Assembly: GCF_016584105.1 (NCBI RefSeq)
Contig: NZ_NRSM01000004.1
Coordinates: forward strand, 1-64,000
Origin: Ectothiorhodospira shaposhnikovii
GTDB taxonomy: Bacteria; Pseudomonadota; Gammaproteobacteria; Ectothiorhodospirales; Ectothiorhodospiraceae
Direction: 5' to 3'
Length of the DNA: 64,000 nt
The translations under genes and the position numbers were made by a program. Below, piece after piece: positions 8,398 to 18,566 of this stretch. The notes beneath the pieces were generated by a model, which was not told where the DNA came from, did no database searches, and saw only the letters and a list, made by a program, of their open reading frames with translations. Every line of letters begins with the position of its first letter. The first letter of the stretch is position 1.

Positions 8398-8991
8398 CTA
8401 CTTCTTTTCCGCTTCCATCTTGATCAGGCGCACGCGGTCCTTGCGCTGAACCTTGATCTGTTCCGCCGGATCCATGTAGCGGCTGTCGGGCCGGCGCCGC
8501 AGCGTCAGCACGATGGCCGCGATGATGGCCACCAGCAGTATCACGGCGGCAATCTCGAAGGGATACACATACTCGGTATACAGCAACTGACCGATGGCCT
8601 CGGTGTTACTGTAGTCCGCATCGGCACGCCCGGGAGATTCCAGCTGGAACACCCTGGCTCCCACCACCATGGCCATCACCACCATCATGCCCACGGCCAC
8701 CACCAGTCCCACCGGCAGCAGCCTGACAAAGCCCTCCCTGACCCGGGCCACATTGATGTCCAGCATCATGACCACGAACAGGAACAGCACCATCACCGCC
8801 CCCACATACACCAGCACCAGCAGGATACCGAGGAACTCCGCCTCCAGCATGATCCAGTGGGCGGCACTGGTGAAGAAGGCCAGCACCAGGAACAGGGCGG
8901 CATGCACCGGATTGCGCACCGTGATCATGGCCACGGCCGAAGCCACCAGGATGGTGGAGAAGAAGTAGAACAGAAACTGTTCGAAACTCAT
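8398..8991 (-). CDS. nuoJ: NADH-quinone oxidoreductase subunit J
   Basis: Membrane subunit of complex I with five helices. The 197-residue protein starts M-S-F-E-Q-F-L-F-Y-F-F-S and carries the conserved R-N-P-V-H-A-A-L-F-L-V, E-A-E-F-L-G-I-L-L-V-L-V-Y-V-G-A-V-M-V-L-F-L-F-V-V-M-M-L-D segments of the third helix. The C-terminal 35 residues are charged and cytoplasmic. It lies 18 bases after nuoI. Confidence 0.96.
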   Translation of the reverse strand: MSFEQFLFYFFSTILVASAVAMITVRNPVHAALFLVLAFFTSAAHWIMLEAEFLGILLVLVYVGAVMVLFLFVVMMLDINVARVREGFVRLLPVGLVVAVGMMVVMAMVVGARVFQLESPGRADADYSNTEAIGQLLYTEYVYPFEIAAVILLVAIIAAIVLTLRRRPDSRYMDPAEQIKVQRKDRVRLIKMEAEKK

Positions 8992-9009
8992 GACAGGCAG
9001 TCCCCCTGA

Positions 9010-9501
9010 TCAGCGGTAGGGCGCATCGACGGCTCGGGCGGCGGCAATCTGCGTCTCGTACTTATCACCGATGGCCAGCAGCTTGTCCTTGGTCATGATC
9101 TGCTCCCCTCGGTTTTCGAAGTGGTAGTGCATGATGTGGGTCTCGACGATGGAATCCACCGGGCAGGCCTCCTCGCAGAAGCCACAAAAGATGCACTTGA
9201 ACAGATCGATGTCGTAACGGGTGGTGCGACGGGTACCGTCATCCCGCTGCTCCGACTCGATGGTGATGGCCAGTGCCGGACACACCGCCTCGCACAGCTT
9301 GCAGGCGATGCAGCGTTCTTCCCCGTTGGGATAGCGGCGCAGGGCATGCAGACCGCGGAAACGGGGAGAAATCGGCGTGGTCTCGTCCGGATACTGGACG
9401 GTGATCTTGCGGGCAAAGAAGTGCCGGCCGGTGAGCTTCATGCCCAGCAGCAACTCCCACAGCAGGAAGGTCTTGAAGAACTGGCGAATCGCCGTGCTCA
9501 T
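9010..9501 (-). CDS. nuoI: NADH-quinone oxidoreductase subunit I
   Basis: Ferredoxin-like connecting subunit of complex I, which carries two [4Fe-4S] clusters (N6a and N6b) that lead electrons to NuoB. With the start at M-S-T-A-I-R the protein has 163 residues. The two CxxCxxCxxxC motifs are at Cys64/67/70/74 and Cys103/106/109/113. The frame is open 24 codons further upstream, but that part reads through the end of nuoH and has no family similarity. It begins 14 bases after the nuoH stop. Confidence 0.96.
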   Translation of the reverse strand: MSTAIRQFFKTFLLWELLLGMKLTGRHFFARKITVQYPDETTPISPRFRGLHALRRYPNGEERCIACKLCEAVCPALAITIESEQRDDGTRRTTRYDIDLFKCIFCGFCEEACPVDSIVETHIMHYHFENRGEQIMTKDKLLAIGDKYETQIAAARAVDAPYR

Positions 9502-9515
9502 GATGAAAGCCTCCC

Positions 9516-10580
9516 TTACGCGAACCAGGGACCGATGCCCAGGGCAAAGGCCACGCCCAGGACAAACAGCCACACGATGGTCACGGGAATCAGCACCTTC
9601 CAGCCCAGCCGCATGATGTGGTCATAGCGGTAGCGCGGGAAGGTGGCGCGGAACCAGAGGAAACAGAACAGGAAGAAGGCTGTCTTGATCAGCAGCCAGT
9701 GGATACCGCTGTCCAGCAGCCAGCCGATCAGTGGCAGGGCAAAGGCGCTCTCGGGCAGGATACCCTCGAAGGGCGACAGCCAGCCACCCAGGAACAGCAG
9801 GGCGGTCAGCGCCGAAATCAGGATCATGTTGGCGTATTCGGCCAGGAAGAAGATGGCGAAGGCCATGCCGGAGTATTCCACATGGAAACCGGCAACGATC
9901 TCCGACTCCCCTTCCGCCACGTCGAAGGGCGCGCGGTTGGTCTCCGCCACCCCGGAGATCAGGTAGACCAGGAACAGGGGGAACAGGGGCAGCAGGAACC
10001 AGTGATAGACACTGCCCTGCTGGGACATGACGATCTCGCCCAGATTCAGACTGCCGGCGGCCATCACCACGCCCACCAGGGCGAACCCCATGGCGATCTC
10101 GTAGGACACGATCTGGGCGGCGGATCGCATCCCCCCCAGCAGGGCGTAGCGGGAGTTGGAGGCCCAGCCGGCAATGATGATGCCGTAGACACCCACCGAA
10201 CTCAGTGCCAGTAGATACAGCAGACCGGCGTTGATATCCGCCAGCACCATGCCGTCATCGAAGGGGATCACCGCCCATACCGCCAGGGCCGGGGCGATGG
10301 CCAGTATCGGCGCAATCAGGAACAGGTACTTGTCCGAGTTGCTGGGAATGATGACTTCCTTGAGCAGCAGCTTGAGGGAGTCGGCGATGGGCTGCAACAG
10401 GCCTCTGGGCCCCACCCGGTTCGGACCCACCCGTACCTGCATATAGCCGATCACCTTGCGCTCGGCCAAGGTGGTATAGGCTACCACCAGCAACAGGGGG
10501 CCCACGATCATCATGATCTTGGTCACGATCTGCACGATCACGGGCAACCCGTCCCAGAATTCCATCATGGCTTGCTGCAT
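9516..10580 (-). CDS. nuoH: NADH-quinone oxidoreductase subunit H
   Basis: Membrane subunit of complex I that forms much of the quinone chamber next to NuoB and NuoD. With the start M-Q-Q-A-M-M-E-F-W it has 354 residues and eight hydrophobic helices. Conserved quinone-site segments are visible: [11 protein letters not shown]-x-R-x-G-P-N-R-V-G-P, L-K-L-L-L-K-E, and [20 protein letters not shown]. The open frame extends 32 codons upstream into nuoG without similarity. It lies 16 bases after nuoG. Confidence 0.96.
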   Translation of the reverse strand: MQQAMMEFWDGLPVIVQIVTKIMMIVGPLLLVVAYTTLAERKVIGYMQVRVGPNRVGPRGLLQPIADSLKLLLKEVIIPSNSDKYLFLIAPILAIAPALAVWAVIPFDDGMVLADINAGLLYLLALSSVGVYGIIIAGWASNSRYALLGGMRSAAQIVSYEIAMGFALVGVVMAAGSLNLGEIVMSQQGSVYHWFLLPLFPLFLVYLISGVAETNRAPFDVAEGESEIVAGFHVEYSGMAFAIFFLAEYANMILISALTALLFLGGWLSPFEGILPESAFALPLIGWLLDSGIHWLLIKTAFFLFCFLWFRATFPRYRYDHIMRLGWKVLIPVTIVWLFVLGVAFALGIGPWFA

Positions 10581-10596
10581 GCTCGGACCCCGACCT

Positions 10597-12981
10597 TTAA
10601 ACCTTGTGCAATTCCACCGGCCCGAATGCGGGGCCGAGGGTGCTTGTTTCCGTGATGCCACCCGGCAGCCAGACACAGCCGGCGGGTACCGAATCGTCGA
10701 TCATCAGCCTCATGCGGGCGGTCAGCTTGCCCTGACGCACCACCACTTCCTCCACCCCGAGCAGATCCTGACCACGGGCCTCGGCCTCACACAGGCGGGC
10801 CGCCCGGTCCCGGGCCTCCGGCGTCTGCTGCAGGGGCAGGGATCGGCGCACCAGACTGTCCACCCCATACATGGCGGTGGCGGAAACCCGCTGCAGTCCG
10901 GCCGGTCTGGGCGGCATGGCCAGGGTACGGCCCTCCAGGGAAACCCGGTTATCGAAACCGGTGACGTCGGCCTCAGCCAGACGGGCCTTGAGTTCGTCCC
11001 TCACCTCTTCCGAGGACAGGTATTCAAACCCGGCCAGATCGCTCATGTTGCCCAGTACCCGCAGCACCTTCCAGGCGGGACGGGTGTCCCCCGGCGGGGT
11101 GGCGGCACCGGGCACGCTCTGCCAGCGGCCTTCCCCATTGACCCAGGTACCGGAAGTCTCGGCAAAGGTGGCGATGGGTAGCAGCACATGGGCATGGCGG
11201 CGCAGGGTCTCGGTGACGAACGGCGTCATGGCCACCACGAATTCCGCCCCCTGCAGGGCCTGCAGGGCCTGGGCGGGGTTGTCGCAATCCAGTTCCGGTT
11301 CCACGTTCAGCAGCACACAGGCCTTGATGCCGTCGGCCAGCAGGCTTTGAACATGTCGTCCTTCCGTCTGCAGGGCTGCCCCGGCAGCGCCCCGGTGAGG
11401 CACCGCACCCGCCAGCCAGGCACCGGCGGTATTGCCGCCTTCGGGCAGATACCCCATGCGGGCACCGGTCACATCGCACAGGGCGCCCGCCAGGGCGCGC
11501 AGCAGGGCAAACCGGGGATGGTGCATGGCCTGACTGCCCAACAGCACCTGCCCCCGCGCCCCGGCCTGGGCCAGAACACCGGCCATGGCCGTATCGACGG
11601 CATCGGGCTTGACGGTCTTGAGCACGTCGGCCAAGGCGGCCGGCACGGATTGTCCCGCCCCGGCCAGGGCCGCCTGGAGCACCCCGGCCAGGGCCGTGAG
11701 CATGCCGTGAGGATCGGTGACCCGCTGATGAGTCAGGGGGAAGTGGAAACCGAAATCCCGGGGATTGATGGCCATCACCGGCCGCCCCTTGAGGGCCGCC
11801 TTGCGCAGGCGATGGGCCAGCATGGGTTGTTCCTTGCGGACGTTGCCCCCCACCAGCAGCAGACCGCCGGTCTCCTCCAGATCCTCCAGGCTGCTGCCCA
11901 GATAGGGGAACAGAGGTGCCTGATCCTGATCCGAGAAGTCCGTCTGCCGCAGACGATGATCCAGGGACTGGATCCCCATGCCCCGCAGCCATTGCTGGGC
12001 CAGATAGAATTCTTCCAGACTGGACTGGGGAGACAGCAGGGCGCCGCACTCGGCGGCCGGCTGCGCCCGCAACCCCTCGATGACGCGGGTCATGGCCGTT
12101 TCCCAGTCGGTATTCACCCACTCTCCCCGTTCGCGGATCATGGGTGTGGTGAGACGATCTTCCGACTGCAGTCCGGCATAGCTGAAGCGGTCGCGGTCCG
12201 CGATCCAGGTTTCGTTCACGCCGTCATTGCGACGGGGCACCACCCGCTTGGCCTGACCATTGTAGGTGTGCAGGAACAGGTTGGAACCCACGCAGTCATG
12301 GGGAGACACGGTGGGGTGCTGAATCAGTTCCCAGGCCCGGTAGGTGAAACGGGACGGCTTGGCGGTCAACGCCCCCACCGGACACAGGTCGATGACATTG
12401 CCCGAAAGTTCCGACACCACGGTACGCTGGACAAAGGTCCCGATCTCCACCCGCTCGCCACGTCCGGTGGCCCCCAGTTCCCGCATGCCGGCGATTTCCT
12501 CGCCGAAACGCACACAGCGGGTGCAGTGAATGCAGCGGGTCATCTCGGTGGCGATCAGGGGACCGATGTCCTTGTCCCTGACCACGCGCTTGGTCTCACT
12601 GTAGCGGGACAGGTCCTCGCCATAGCCCATGGAGACATCCTGCAGCTCGCATTCCCCGCCCTGGTCACAGACCGGGCAGTCCAGGGGGTGGTTGATGAGC
12701 AGGAATTCCATCACCGCCTTCTGGGCGGCCAGGGCCTTGGGCGACCGGGTGTAGACCTTCATGCCCTCGGCCACCGGGGTGGCGCAGGCCGGCATGGGCT
12801 TGGGCGCCCGCTCCACCTCCACCAGGCACATGCGGCAGTTGGCCGCCACCGACAGCTTCTCGTGGTAGCAGAAACGCGGGATACGGATACCGGCGGCATC
12901 CGTCGCGGCGATCAACATGCTCCCCTTCCTGGCCTGCAGGGGGATGCCGTTGACCTCGAAGTTGACCAGATCGTCACTCAT
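10597..12981 (-). CDS. nuoG: NADH-quinone oxidoreductase subunit G
   Basis: Large peripheral-arm subunit of complex I. The 794-residue protein has an N-terminal ferredoxin domain with the [2Fe-2S] cluster N1b (C-Y-H then C-R-M-C near residues 38-52), the HxxxCxxCxxxxxC motif of N5 ([14 protein letters not shown]) and C-I-H-C-T-R-C with a later C-P-V for N4. The remainder is a molybdopterin-oxidoreductase-like scaffold without cofactor motifs. The extra cluster N7 of E. coli NuoG (CxxCxxxC plus a distant Cys) is absent: only one Cys remains at S-P-H-D-C. It starts 32 bases after nuoF. Confidence 0.96.
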   Translation of the reverse strand: MSDDLVNFEVNGIPLQARKGSMLIAATDAAGIRIPRFCYHEKLSVAANCRMCLVEVERAPKPMPACATPVAEGMKVYTRSPKALAAQKAVMEFLLINHPLDCPVCDQGGECELQDVSMGYGEDLSRYSETKRVVRDKDIGPLIATEMTRCIHCTRCVRFGEEIAGMRELGATGRGERVEIGTFVQRTVVSELSGNVIDLCPVGALTAKPSRFTYRAWELIQHPTVSPHDCVGSNLFLHTYNGQAKRVVPRRNDGVNETWIADRDRFSYAGLQSEDRLTTPMIRERGEWVNTDWETAMTRVIEGLRAQPAAECGALLSPQSSLEEFYLAQQWLRGMGIQSLDHRLRQTDFSDQDQAPLFPYLGSSLEDLEETGGLLLVGGNVRKEQPMLAHRLRKAALKGRPVMAINPRDFGFHFPLTHQRVTDPHGMLTALAGVLQAALAGAGQSVPAALADVLKTVKPDAVDTAMAGVLAQAGARGQVLLGSQAMHHPRFALLRALAGALCDVTGARMGYLPEGGNTAGAWLAGAVPHRGAAGAALQTEGRHVQSLLADGIKACVLLNVEPELDCDNPAQALQALQGAEFVVAMTPFVTETLRRHAHVLLPIATFAETSGTWVNGEGRWQSVPGAATPPGDTRPAWKVLRVLGNMSDLAGFEYLSSEEVRDELKARLAEADVTGFDNRVSLEGRTLAMPPRPAGLQRVSATAMYGVDSLVRRSLPLQQTPEARDRAARLCEAEARGQDLLGVEEVVVRQGKLTARMRLMIDDSVPAGCVWLPGGITETSTLGPAFGPVELHKV

Positions 12982-13013
12982 GCTTCACTTCCCGTTGCCC
13001 CGTTCCGCACCCG

Positions 13014-14294
13014 TCAGGCCGCGTCCGCCACCAGGCTGCGACCGTGCTGAATGTAGTGTTCGAACTCGTGTCTGAAGTGCTTCACAAAACTGCGCACCGG
13101 CATGGCGGCGGCATCGCCCAGGGCGCAGATGGTGCGTCCCTCGATCTTGGCAGCCACCTCGTCCAACCGCGCCAGATCCTCCATGCGGCCCTGTCCTTCC
13201 ACGATGCGAGTGACCATGCGGTAGAGCCAGCCCGTGCCTTCGCGGCAGGGCGTGCACTGGCCGCAGGACTCGGCGAAATAGAAGCGGGAGATGCGCTGCA
13301 GCACCTTGACCATGTCGGTGGTCTCATCCATGACGATGACGGCGCCGGAACCCAGCATGGAGCCCACTTTGGTCACGCCGTCGTAGTCCATGGTGGCGGT
13401 CATCATGAGATCCCCCGGCACCACCGGCACCGAGGAACCTCCGGGGATCACTGCCTTGAGCTTGCGCCCCTTCCAGACCCCGCCGGCCATGGCCAGCAGG
13501 TCGGCAAACGGGGTGCCCATGGGTACCTCATAGTTGCCGGGGCGTTCCACATGGCCGGAAACCGAGAATAGCTTTTCGCCACCGGCGCGCTCCACCCCCA
13601 GACCGGCGAACCACTCGCCGCCTTCGCGGATGATGGCGGGTACCGAGGACAGGGTCTCGGTGTTATTGATGGTGGTGGGCCGGCCGTAGAGACCGAAGTT
13701 GGCCGGAAACGGCGGCTTGAACCGAGGCATGCCCTTCTTGCCTTCCAGAGACTCCAGCAGGGCGGTTTCCTCGCCGCAGATGTAGGCGCCGGCACCCAGG
13801 GTGGGATACAGGTCGAAATCAATGCCGCTGCCCTTGATGTTCCGCCCCAGCCAGCCGTGGTCATAGGCCTCCTTCACCGCCTGGCTGAAGCGCTGATAGG
13901 GCTCGTCCATGAACTCGCCGCGCATGTAGTTGTAGCCGACGGTGGCGCCGATGGAATAACCGGCGATGATCATGCCTTCCACCAGGGCGTGGGGATTGAA
14001 GCGCAGGATGTCCCGGTCCTTGCAGGTGCCCGGCTCGGATTCGTCCGAGTTGCACACCACGTACTTCTGGCCCGGCGCCGTGCGCGGCATGAAGCTCCAC
14101 TTGAGACCCGCGGGGAACCCGGCTCCGCCGCGGCCCCGCAGATTGGATTTCTTCACCTCTTCGATGACCTGGTCCGGGGTCATCTTCCCGGCGACGATCT
14201 TTTCCAGGGCCTTGTACCCGCCCACCTTGAGGTAGTTCTCATAGGTCCAGGGTTCATCGAACTGGCGGGTGATGAAGCAGATGCGGTTGGTCAT
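13014..14294 (-). CDS. nuoF: NADH-quinone oxidoreductase subunit F
   Basis: NADH-binding subunit of complex I that holds FMN and the [4Fe-4S] cluster N3. The 426-residue protein has the FMN/NADH glycine-rich loop G-R-G-G-A-G-F-P at 54-61, the second nucleotide motif [13 protein letters not shown] at 167-179, and N3 ligands Cys344, Cys347, Cys350 and Cys390 ([10 protein letters not shown]). It starts 6 bases after nuoE and the order E-F-G is standard. Confidence 0.97.
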   Translation of the reverse strand: MTNRICFITRQFDEPWTYENYLKVGGYKALEKIVAGKMTPDQVIEEVKKSNLRGRGGAGFPAGLKWSFMPRTAPGQKYVVCNSDESEPGTCKDRDILRFNPHALVEGMIIAGYSIGATVGYNYMRGEFMDEPYQRFSQAVKEAYDHGWLGRNIKGSGIDFDLYPTLGAGAYICGEETALLESLEGKKGMPRFKPPFPANFGLYGRPTTINNTETLSSVPAIIREGGEWFAGLGVERAGGEKLFSVSGHVERPGNYEVPMGTPFADLLAMAGGVWKGRKLKAVIPGGSSVPVVPGDLMMTATMDYDGVTKVGSMLGSGAVIVMDETTDMVKVLQRISRFYFAESCGQCTPCREGTGWLYRMVTRIVEGQGRMEDLARLDEVAAKIEGRTICALGDAAAMPVRSFVKHFRHEFEHYIQHGRSLVADAA

Positions 14295-14300
14295 GGGCGT

Positions 14301-14807
14301 CTACTCCAGCTTGTCCAGGATCTCATCCACCTTCTCGGGGGTGAGATGCTCGTGATAGACGTGGTTCACCTGCATCATGGGAGCGCCGCAGCAACCCGCC
14401 AGGCACTCTTCTTCCTTTTTGAGGAAGAAACGGCCGTCAGGCGTGGACTCCCCCAGCTTGATACCCAGCTTGTTTTCCACGTGTTCGAGGATCTTGTCGG
14501 CGCCGCGCAGCATGCAAGAGACATTGGTGCACACGGAGATACTGTGACGCCCCACCGGCTCCAGCTCGAACATGGAGTAGAAGCTGGCCACCTCGTAGAC
14601 GGCGATCTCCGGCATGCCGATGTACTCGGCCACCGCATCCATCATCTCGGTGCTCAGATGCCCCTGCTCATGTTGGACGGCCCGCAAGGCCCCCAGCACC
14701 GCCGAGCGGCGCCGGTCTTCCGGATAGCGGGCCAACCACTGATCGATCTCCTCGCGCAGATGCGCATTGAGCAGGCTGGCCTTCCCCTTGGTCTGCTTGG
14801 CTGACAT
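14301..14807 (-). CDS. nuoE: NADH-quinone oxidoreductase subunit E
   Basis: Peripheral-arm subunit with a thioredoxin-like [2Fe-2S] domain (cluster N1a) that pairs with NuoF. At 168 residues it has the usual length. Cluster ligands are Cys93 and Cys98 (S-V-C-T-N-V-S-C) and Cys135 and Cys139 (C-L-A-G-C-C-G). The N-terminal 80 residues form the helical part. The ATG at 14807 shares its first base with the last base of the nuoD stop, so the two genes are probably translationally coupled. Confidence 0.97.
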   Translation of the reverse strand: MSAKQTKGKASLLNAHLREEIDQWLARYPEDRRRSAVLGALRAVQHEQGHLSTEMMDAVAEYIGMPEIAVYEVASFYSMFELEPVGRHSISVCTNVSCMLRGADKILEHVENKLGIKLGESTPDGRFFLKKEEECLAGCCGAPMMQVNHVYHEHLTPEKVDEILDKLE

Positions 14808-16060
14808 CAGCGGTCAATCTCCCCGAACACGATATCCAGGCTGCCGATCAGGGTGACCACGTCGGCGAGCATATGACCCCGGGACATCTCGTCCAGGGCC
14901 GACAGATGGACGAACCCCGGCGGCCGGACCTTGACCCGGTAGGGCTTGTTGGCCCCGTCGGAGATCAGATACACCGCAAATTCCCCCTTGGGATGCTCCA
15001 CCGCCGAATACACCTCGCCCTCGGGCACGCAGTAACCTTCGGTGAAAAGCTTGAAGTGATGAATCAGGGACTCCATGTCCGCCTTCATTTCCTCCCGCGG
15101 CGGCGGCGCGACCTTGTGGTCGTCGATCATCACCGGGCCTGGGTTGGCCTTGAGCCAGTCCACGCACTGACGAATGATGCGGTTGGACTGGCGCATCTCC
15201 TCAATCCGGACCAGATAGCGGTCGTAGCTGTCTCCGTTGACCCCCACCGGGATATCGAAATCCATGCGGTCATAGACGGCATAAGGCTGTTTCTTGCGCA
15301 GATCCCAGGCCACTCCCGAGCCGCGCAGCATCGGACCGGTCAGGCCCATCTGCCGGGCACGCTCCGGGCTGACCACGCCGATCCCCACGGTGCGCTGCTT
15401 CCAGATGCGGTTATCAGTGAGCAGGGTCTCATACTCGTCCACGCAGGCCGGAAAACGGCGGGTGAAATCCTCAATGAAATCCAGCAGGGAGCCGGAGCGA
15501 CTCTCGTTAAGACGCTTCACGTCCGCCGCGCTCTTCCAGCGGGAAGGCTCATATTGGGCCATGGTACCGGGCAGATCCCGGTGGACACCGCCGGGACGAT
15601 AGTAGGTGGCATGCATGCGGGAACCGCTGACCGCTTCGTAGCAGTCGATCAGGTCCTCGCGCTCGCGGAAACAGTACAGGAACATGGTCATGGCGCCCAC
15701 ATCCAGGGCGTGGGTGCCCAGCCACAGCAGATGGTTCAGGATCCGCGTGATCTCGTCAAACATGACCCGGATGTACTGGGCGCGCAGCGGCGGCTCAATC
15801 CCCATCAGGCGCTCGATCGCCTTCACGTAGCCGTGCTCGTTGACCATCATGGACATGTAGTCCAGGCGATCCATGTAGCCGATGCTCTGGTTGTAAGGCT
15901 TGCTCTCGGCCAGTTTTTCCGTGCCCCGGTGCAGCAGACCGATATGGGGATCGGCACGCTGCACCACCTCGCCGTCCATCTCCAGCACCAGCCTCAGCAC
16001 CCCGTGGGCAGCCGGGTGCTGAGGGCCGAAGTTAAGCGTGTAATTGCGAATCTCAGGCAT
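14807..16060 (-). CDS. nuoD: NADH-quinone oxidoreductase subunit D
   Basis: 49-kDa type subunit of complex I, derived from the [NiFe]-hydrogenase large subunit, and forming the quinone site with NuoB. With the start [20 protein letters not shown] the protein has 417 residues. Diagnostic parts are [12 protein letters not shown] near the N-terminus, [11 protein letters not shown], and the C-terminal F-G-E-I-D-R. The frame extends eight codons upstream within nuoC. It overlaps the 3' end of nuoC by 8 bases. nuoC and nuoD are separate here, unlike the fused E. coli gene. Confidence 0.97.
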   Translation of the reverse strand: MPEIRNYTLNFGPQHPAAHGVLRLVLEMDGEVVQRADPHIGLLHRGTEKLAESKPYNQSIGYMDRLDYMSMMVNEHGYVKAIERLMGIEPPLRAQYIRVMFDEITRILNHLLWLGTHALDVGAMTMFLYCFREREDLIDCYEAVSGSRMHATYYRPGGVHRDLPGTMAQYEPSRWKSAADVKRLNESRSGSLLDFIEDFTRRFPACVDEYETLLTDNRIWKQRTVGIGVVSPERARQMGLTGPMLRGSGVAWDLRKKQPYAVYDRMDFDIPVGVNGDSYDRYLVRIEEMRQSNRIIRQCVDWLKANPGPVMIDDHKVAPPPREEMKADMESLIHHFKLFTEGYCVPEGEVYSAVEHPKGEFAVYLISDGANKPYRVKVRPPGFVHLSALDEMSRGHMLADVVTLIGSLDIVFGEIDR

Positions 16061-16778
16061 CGGCGGACTTCTCCTCGGCGGCATCGTCCAGGTAGCGATG
16101 GTCCTTGCGGATCACCCTGGGCACCAGGACCCGGGGAGTGATGGTCACGGGCTGGTAGATCACCCGGCGCTGTTCCGGGTCATAGCGCATCTCCACATGG
16201 CCCACCAGGGGAAAGTCCTTGCGGAAGGGATGGCCGACAAAGCCGTAGTCGGTGAGGATGCGGCGCAGGTCCGGGTGACCATTGAAGACGATGCCGAACA
16301 GATCGAAGGCCTCCCGCTCGAACCAGTTGGCGCTGTTCCAGACCTCCACCAGGGAAGGCATGGTGGGAAATTCGTCATCCTCGCAGAACACCCTGATCCG
16401 CAGGCGATGATTGTGAGTAAGTGACAGCAGGTGGTAGACAACCGCGTAACGGGGACCGGTCCGCCCGGAAGCGGGCGGTGTCTCATCGAAGGTGAAGCGG
16501 CCGAAGGTGGACTTCTCCACCCCGCGGCTGAAGCCTTCGGCAGTGGAGGACTCGGTGGTCCATTCCGTCACTCCATAGGCGGAGTAGTCCACCCCGCAGA
16601 CATCCACCAGCATGTCGAACCCCAGTTCCGGGTCCCGGCGCAAAGTTCCGGCAACACCCGGCAGGTCCCCGGCGGAGACTTCCAGGGTCAGTTCATCGCA
16701 GGCCTGACGCAGGCTCCGGATTCGACCCTTGATCTTTTCTTCCAGACACGCGGTCAGTCTGTCGAGTTTCTCGCTCAT
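16053..16778 (-). CDS. nuoC: NADH-quinone oxidoreductase subunit C
   Basis: 30-kDa subunit of the peripheral arm, structural and without cofactors. The 241-residue protein has the family signature [23 protein letters not shown] in its centre followed by [12 protein letters not shown]. The N-terminal 50 residues are more variable. It starts 27 bases after the nuoB stop and overlaps the nuoD start by 8 bases. Confidence 0.96.
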   Translation of the reverse strand: MSEKLDRLTACLEEKIKGRIRSLRQACDELTLEVSAGDLPGVAGTLRRDPELGFDMLVDVCGVDYSAYGVTEWTTESSTAEGFSRGVEKSTFGRFTFDETPPASGRTGPRYAVVYHLLSLTHNHRLRIRVFCEDDEFPTMPSLVEVWNSANWFEREAFDLFGIVFNGHPDLRRILTDYGFVGHPFRKDFPLVGHVEMRYDPEQRRVIYQPVTITPRVLVPRVIRKDHRYLDDAAEEKSADA

Positions 16779-16805
16779 CGTGAAGTCCAGGCTGGAGGCC
16801 GCCGG

Positions 16806-17282
16806 CTAGCGGGCAATGGTCTGAGTACGACGGATCTTGTTCTGCAGCTGCAGAATGCCGTAGAGCAGGGCCTCCGCCGTGGGAGGACATCCGGGGACGT
16901 AGACATCCACGGGCACGATGCGGTCACAGCCGCGCACCACCGAATAGGAGTAGTGATAGTACCCTCCCCCGTTGGCACAGGAACCCATGGAAATGACCCA
17001 GCGGGGTTCCGCCATCTGATCGTAGACCTTGCGCAGGGCGGGCGCCATCTTGTTGCACAGGGTGCCGGCCACCACCATGACGTCCGACTGGCGAGGACTG
17101 GGGCGAAAGATCACGCCCATGCGGTCCATGTCATAGCGGGCGGCACCGGCGTGCATCATCTCGATGGCACAGCAGGCCAGACCAAAGGTAACGGGCCAGA
17201 GAGACCCGGTCCGGGCCCAGTTGATGAGCTTGTCCGCGGAGGTGGTGACGAAGCCCTTTTCCAGGACGCCCTCTATTCCCAT
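16806..17282 (-). CDS. nuoB: NADH-quinone oxidoreductase subunit B
   Basis: Subunit that holds cluster N2, the last iron-sulphur cluster before quinone. Starting at [10 protein letters not shown] it has 158 residues. The N2 ligands are Cys37 and Cys38 (L-A-C-C-A-I-E), Cys102 (M-G-S-C-A-N) and Cys132 (P-G-C-P-P). The ATG lies inside the last codons of nuoA (10-base overlap). An upstream in-frame GTG/ATG would add seven residues (M-E-E-G-G-L-G) that read the nuoA end in another frame, so the inner start is preferred. Confidence 0.96.
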   Translation of the reverse strand: MGIEGVLEKGFVTTSADKLINWARTGSLWPVTFGLACCAIEMMHAGAARYDMDRMGVIFRPSPRQSDVMVVAGTLCNKMAPALRKVYDQMAEPRWVISMGSCANGGGYYHYSYSVVRGCDRIVPVDVYVPGCPPTAEALLYGILQLQNKIRRTQTIAR

Positions 17283-17629
17283 TCCAAGGCCCCCTTCTTC
17301 CACTCGTAGATGAAGCCGATCACCAGGATGCCGAGAAACATGGCCATGGCGAGCAGGCCGAACATGCCGATCTCGTCCAGGGCCACCGCCCAGGGGAAGA
17401 GAAACGCGATTTCCAGATCGAAGATAATGAAGAGTATGGCCACCAGGTAGAACCTGATGTCGAATTTCATGCGGGAGTCTTCAAAGGCCTCGAAGCCGCA
17501 TTCATAGGGCGAATCCTTGGCGCTATCAGGCTTGCGTGGCCCCACGGCCATGCCGATTGCCAGGGGAATGACGCCGACAAGCAGCCCGATGCCAATGAAC
17601 ACCAGTATTGGCAGGTAGTTTTCCAGCAT
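17273..17629 (-). CDS. nuoA: NADH-quinone oxidoreductase subunit A
   Basis: First gene of the complex I operon. The 118-residue membrane protein has three helices and the loop Y-E-C-G-F-E between helices 1 and 2, with the conserved Cys near the quinone entrance, followed by [15 protein letters not shown]. The start [11 protein letters not shown] is preceded by AGGAGAGG. An open frame extending 28 codons upstream has no family similarity. A sigma70 promoter lies about 140 bases upstream. Confidence 0.96.
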   Translation of the reverse strand: MLENYLPILVFIGIGLLVGVIPLAIGMAVGPRKPDSAKDSPYECGFEAFEDSRMKFDIRFYLVAILFIIFDLEIAFLFPWAVALDEIGMFGLLAMAMFLGILVIGFIYEWKKGALEWE

Positions 17630-17771
17630 TTCCCTCTCCTCCCGACCCATCGCAAACCGGCACGGGGCGGGACTTGGTGATGTTTTGTGTGCCCATGACT
17701 CAGGTCCAGGCACATCTTTTTATTAGTTATTTGAGCCGACGTAAAGTGCCAATGCTTCCGGGGCCCGAGCG

Positions 17772-17800
17772 AGTCTAGGACACCCATAAAAAAGTGTCAA
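17772..17800 (-). promoter_or_regulatory. sigma70-type promoter of the nuo operon
   Basis: On the minus strand TTGACA (17795-17800, perfect) is followed after exactly 17 bases by TAGACT (17772-17777). Initiation would be near 17765, giving a leader of about 135 bases before nuoA. This is the main recognisable element in the 377-base gap between nuoA and tRNA-Leu; the part from 17870 to 18006 shows nothing else I can name. Confidence 0.72.
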
Positions 17801-18006
17801 GCTCCCAATAAAACTAATGCATTGATGCAACGGCAAATTATTTTGACAAGTCGCAATGCCTGCCCGTAGGAAAGGCCGGTTTGCCATCACGAAATCCTGC
17901 CTGACGGGAACGGCCCGGATTCACTGGGCAAGTCGGTGCGGCTCACTTGGAAAGGAAAGGCCGCCAGCCCGCTCTGGAAGCAGGATCAGGACTGAAAGGA
18001 TAAAGA

Positions 18007-18091
18007 TGGTGCAGATGGTCGGACTCGAACCGACACGGCTTTCGCCACCGCCCCCTCAAGACGGCGTGTCTACCAATTCCACCACATCTGC
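18007..18091 (-). tRNA. tRNA-Leu (GAG)
   Basis: An 85-base class II tRNA with encoded CCA. The acceptor stem starts GCAGATG. The anticodon stem CCGTC/GGCGG closes the loop TTGAGGG, giving anticodon GAG for CTC/CTT codons. The long variable arm typical of tRNA-Leu follows. It lies downstream of secG, the same neighbour as in E. coli (secG-leuU). Confidence 0.96.
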
Positions 18092-18208
18092 AATATGACT
18101 GCCGGAGGCATCCGGCAATCCGCCGCGTCAAGCCGGCTCGATTACCGAGTCCGGCATTCTAATCAGAAAGCGCGCCGAGGTAAACCCCGAATTTCGCTTT
18201 ATTTCCAA

Positions 18209-18559
18209 TCAATTCGGCACATCGGCAGGTACGTCACGCGCACCGCTGGCAGGTGCCTGATCCACCGTCTGCTCAATGACGCGGGGCGCGGTATCGATCA
18301 GGTCGATGACGCTGGGCGCCTCGGGCCGGTTGGCCACCAGATAGGCCAGCGCCAGGCTGTTGACGAAAAAGGCGGTGGCCGTAAAAGCGGTGGCACGACT
18401 AAGGACGTTGGCGGAACCACGTGCCCCGAACACGGTGGCCGAAGCCCCGCTGCCGAATGCCGCGCCGGCATCCGCACCCTTGCCGTGCTGCAACAGGATC
18501 AGGGCGATCAGTCCAATGGCCAGGATGACCTGGATAACGAGCAAAATGCCATACAGCAT
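18209..18559 (-). CDS. secG: protein-export membrane protein SecG
   Basis: Auxiliary subunit of the SecYEG translocon. The 116-residue protein has two hydrophobic helices (about residues 3-23 and 55-75) separated by the conserved L-L-Q-x-G-K-G-A-D-A-G-A-A-F-G-S-G linker with G-S-A-N-V-L-S-R. The last 40 residues are a polar, low-complexity tail. It begins 7 bases after tpiA and precedes tRNA-Leu. Confidence 0.95.
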   Translation of the reverse strand: MLYGILLVIQVILAIGLIALILLQHGKGADAGAAFGSGASATVFGARGSANVLSRATAFTATAFFVNSLALAYLVANRPEAPSVIDLIDTAPRVIEQTVDQAPASGARDVPADVPN

Positions 18560-18566
18560 GACGATT

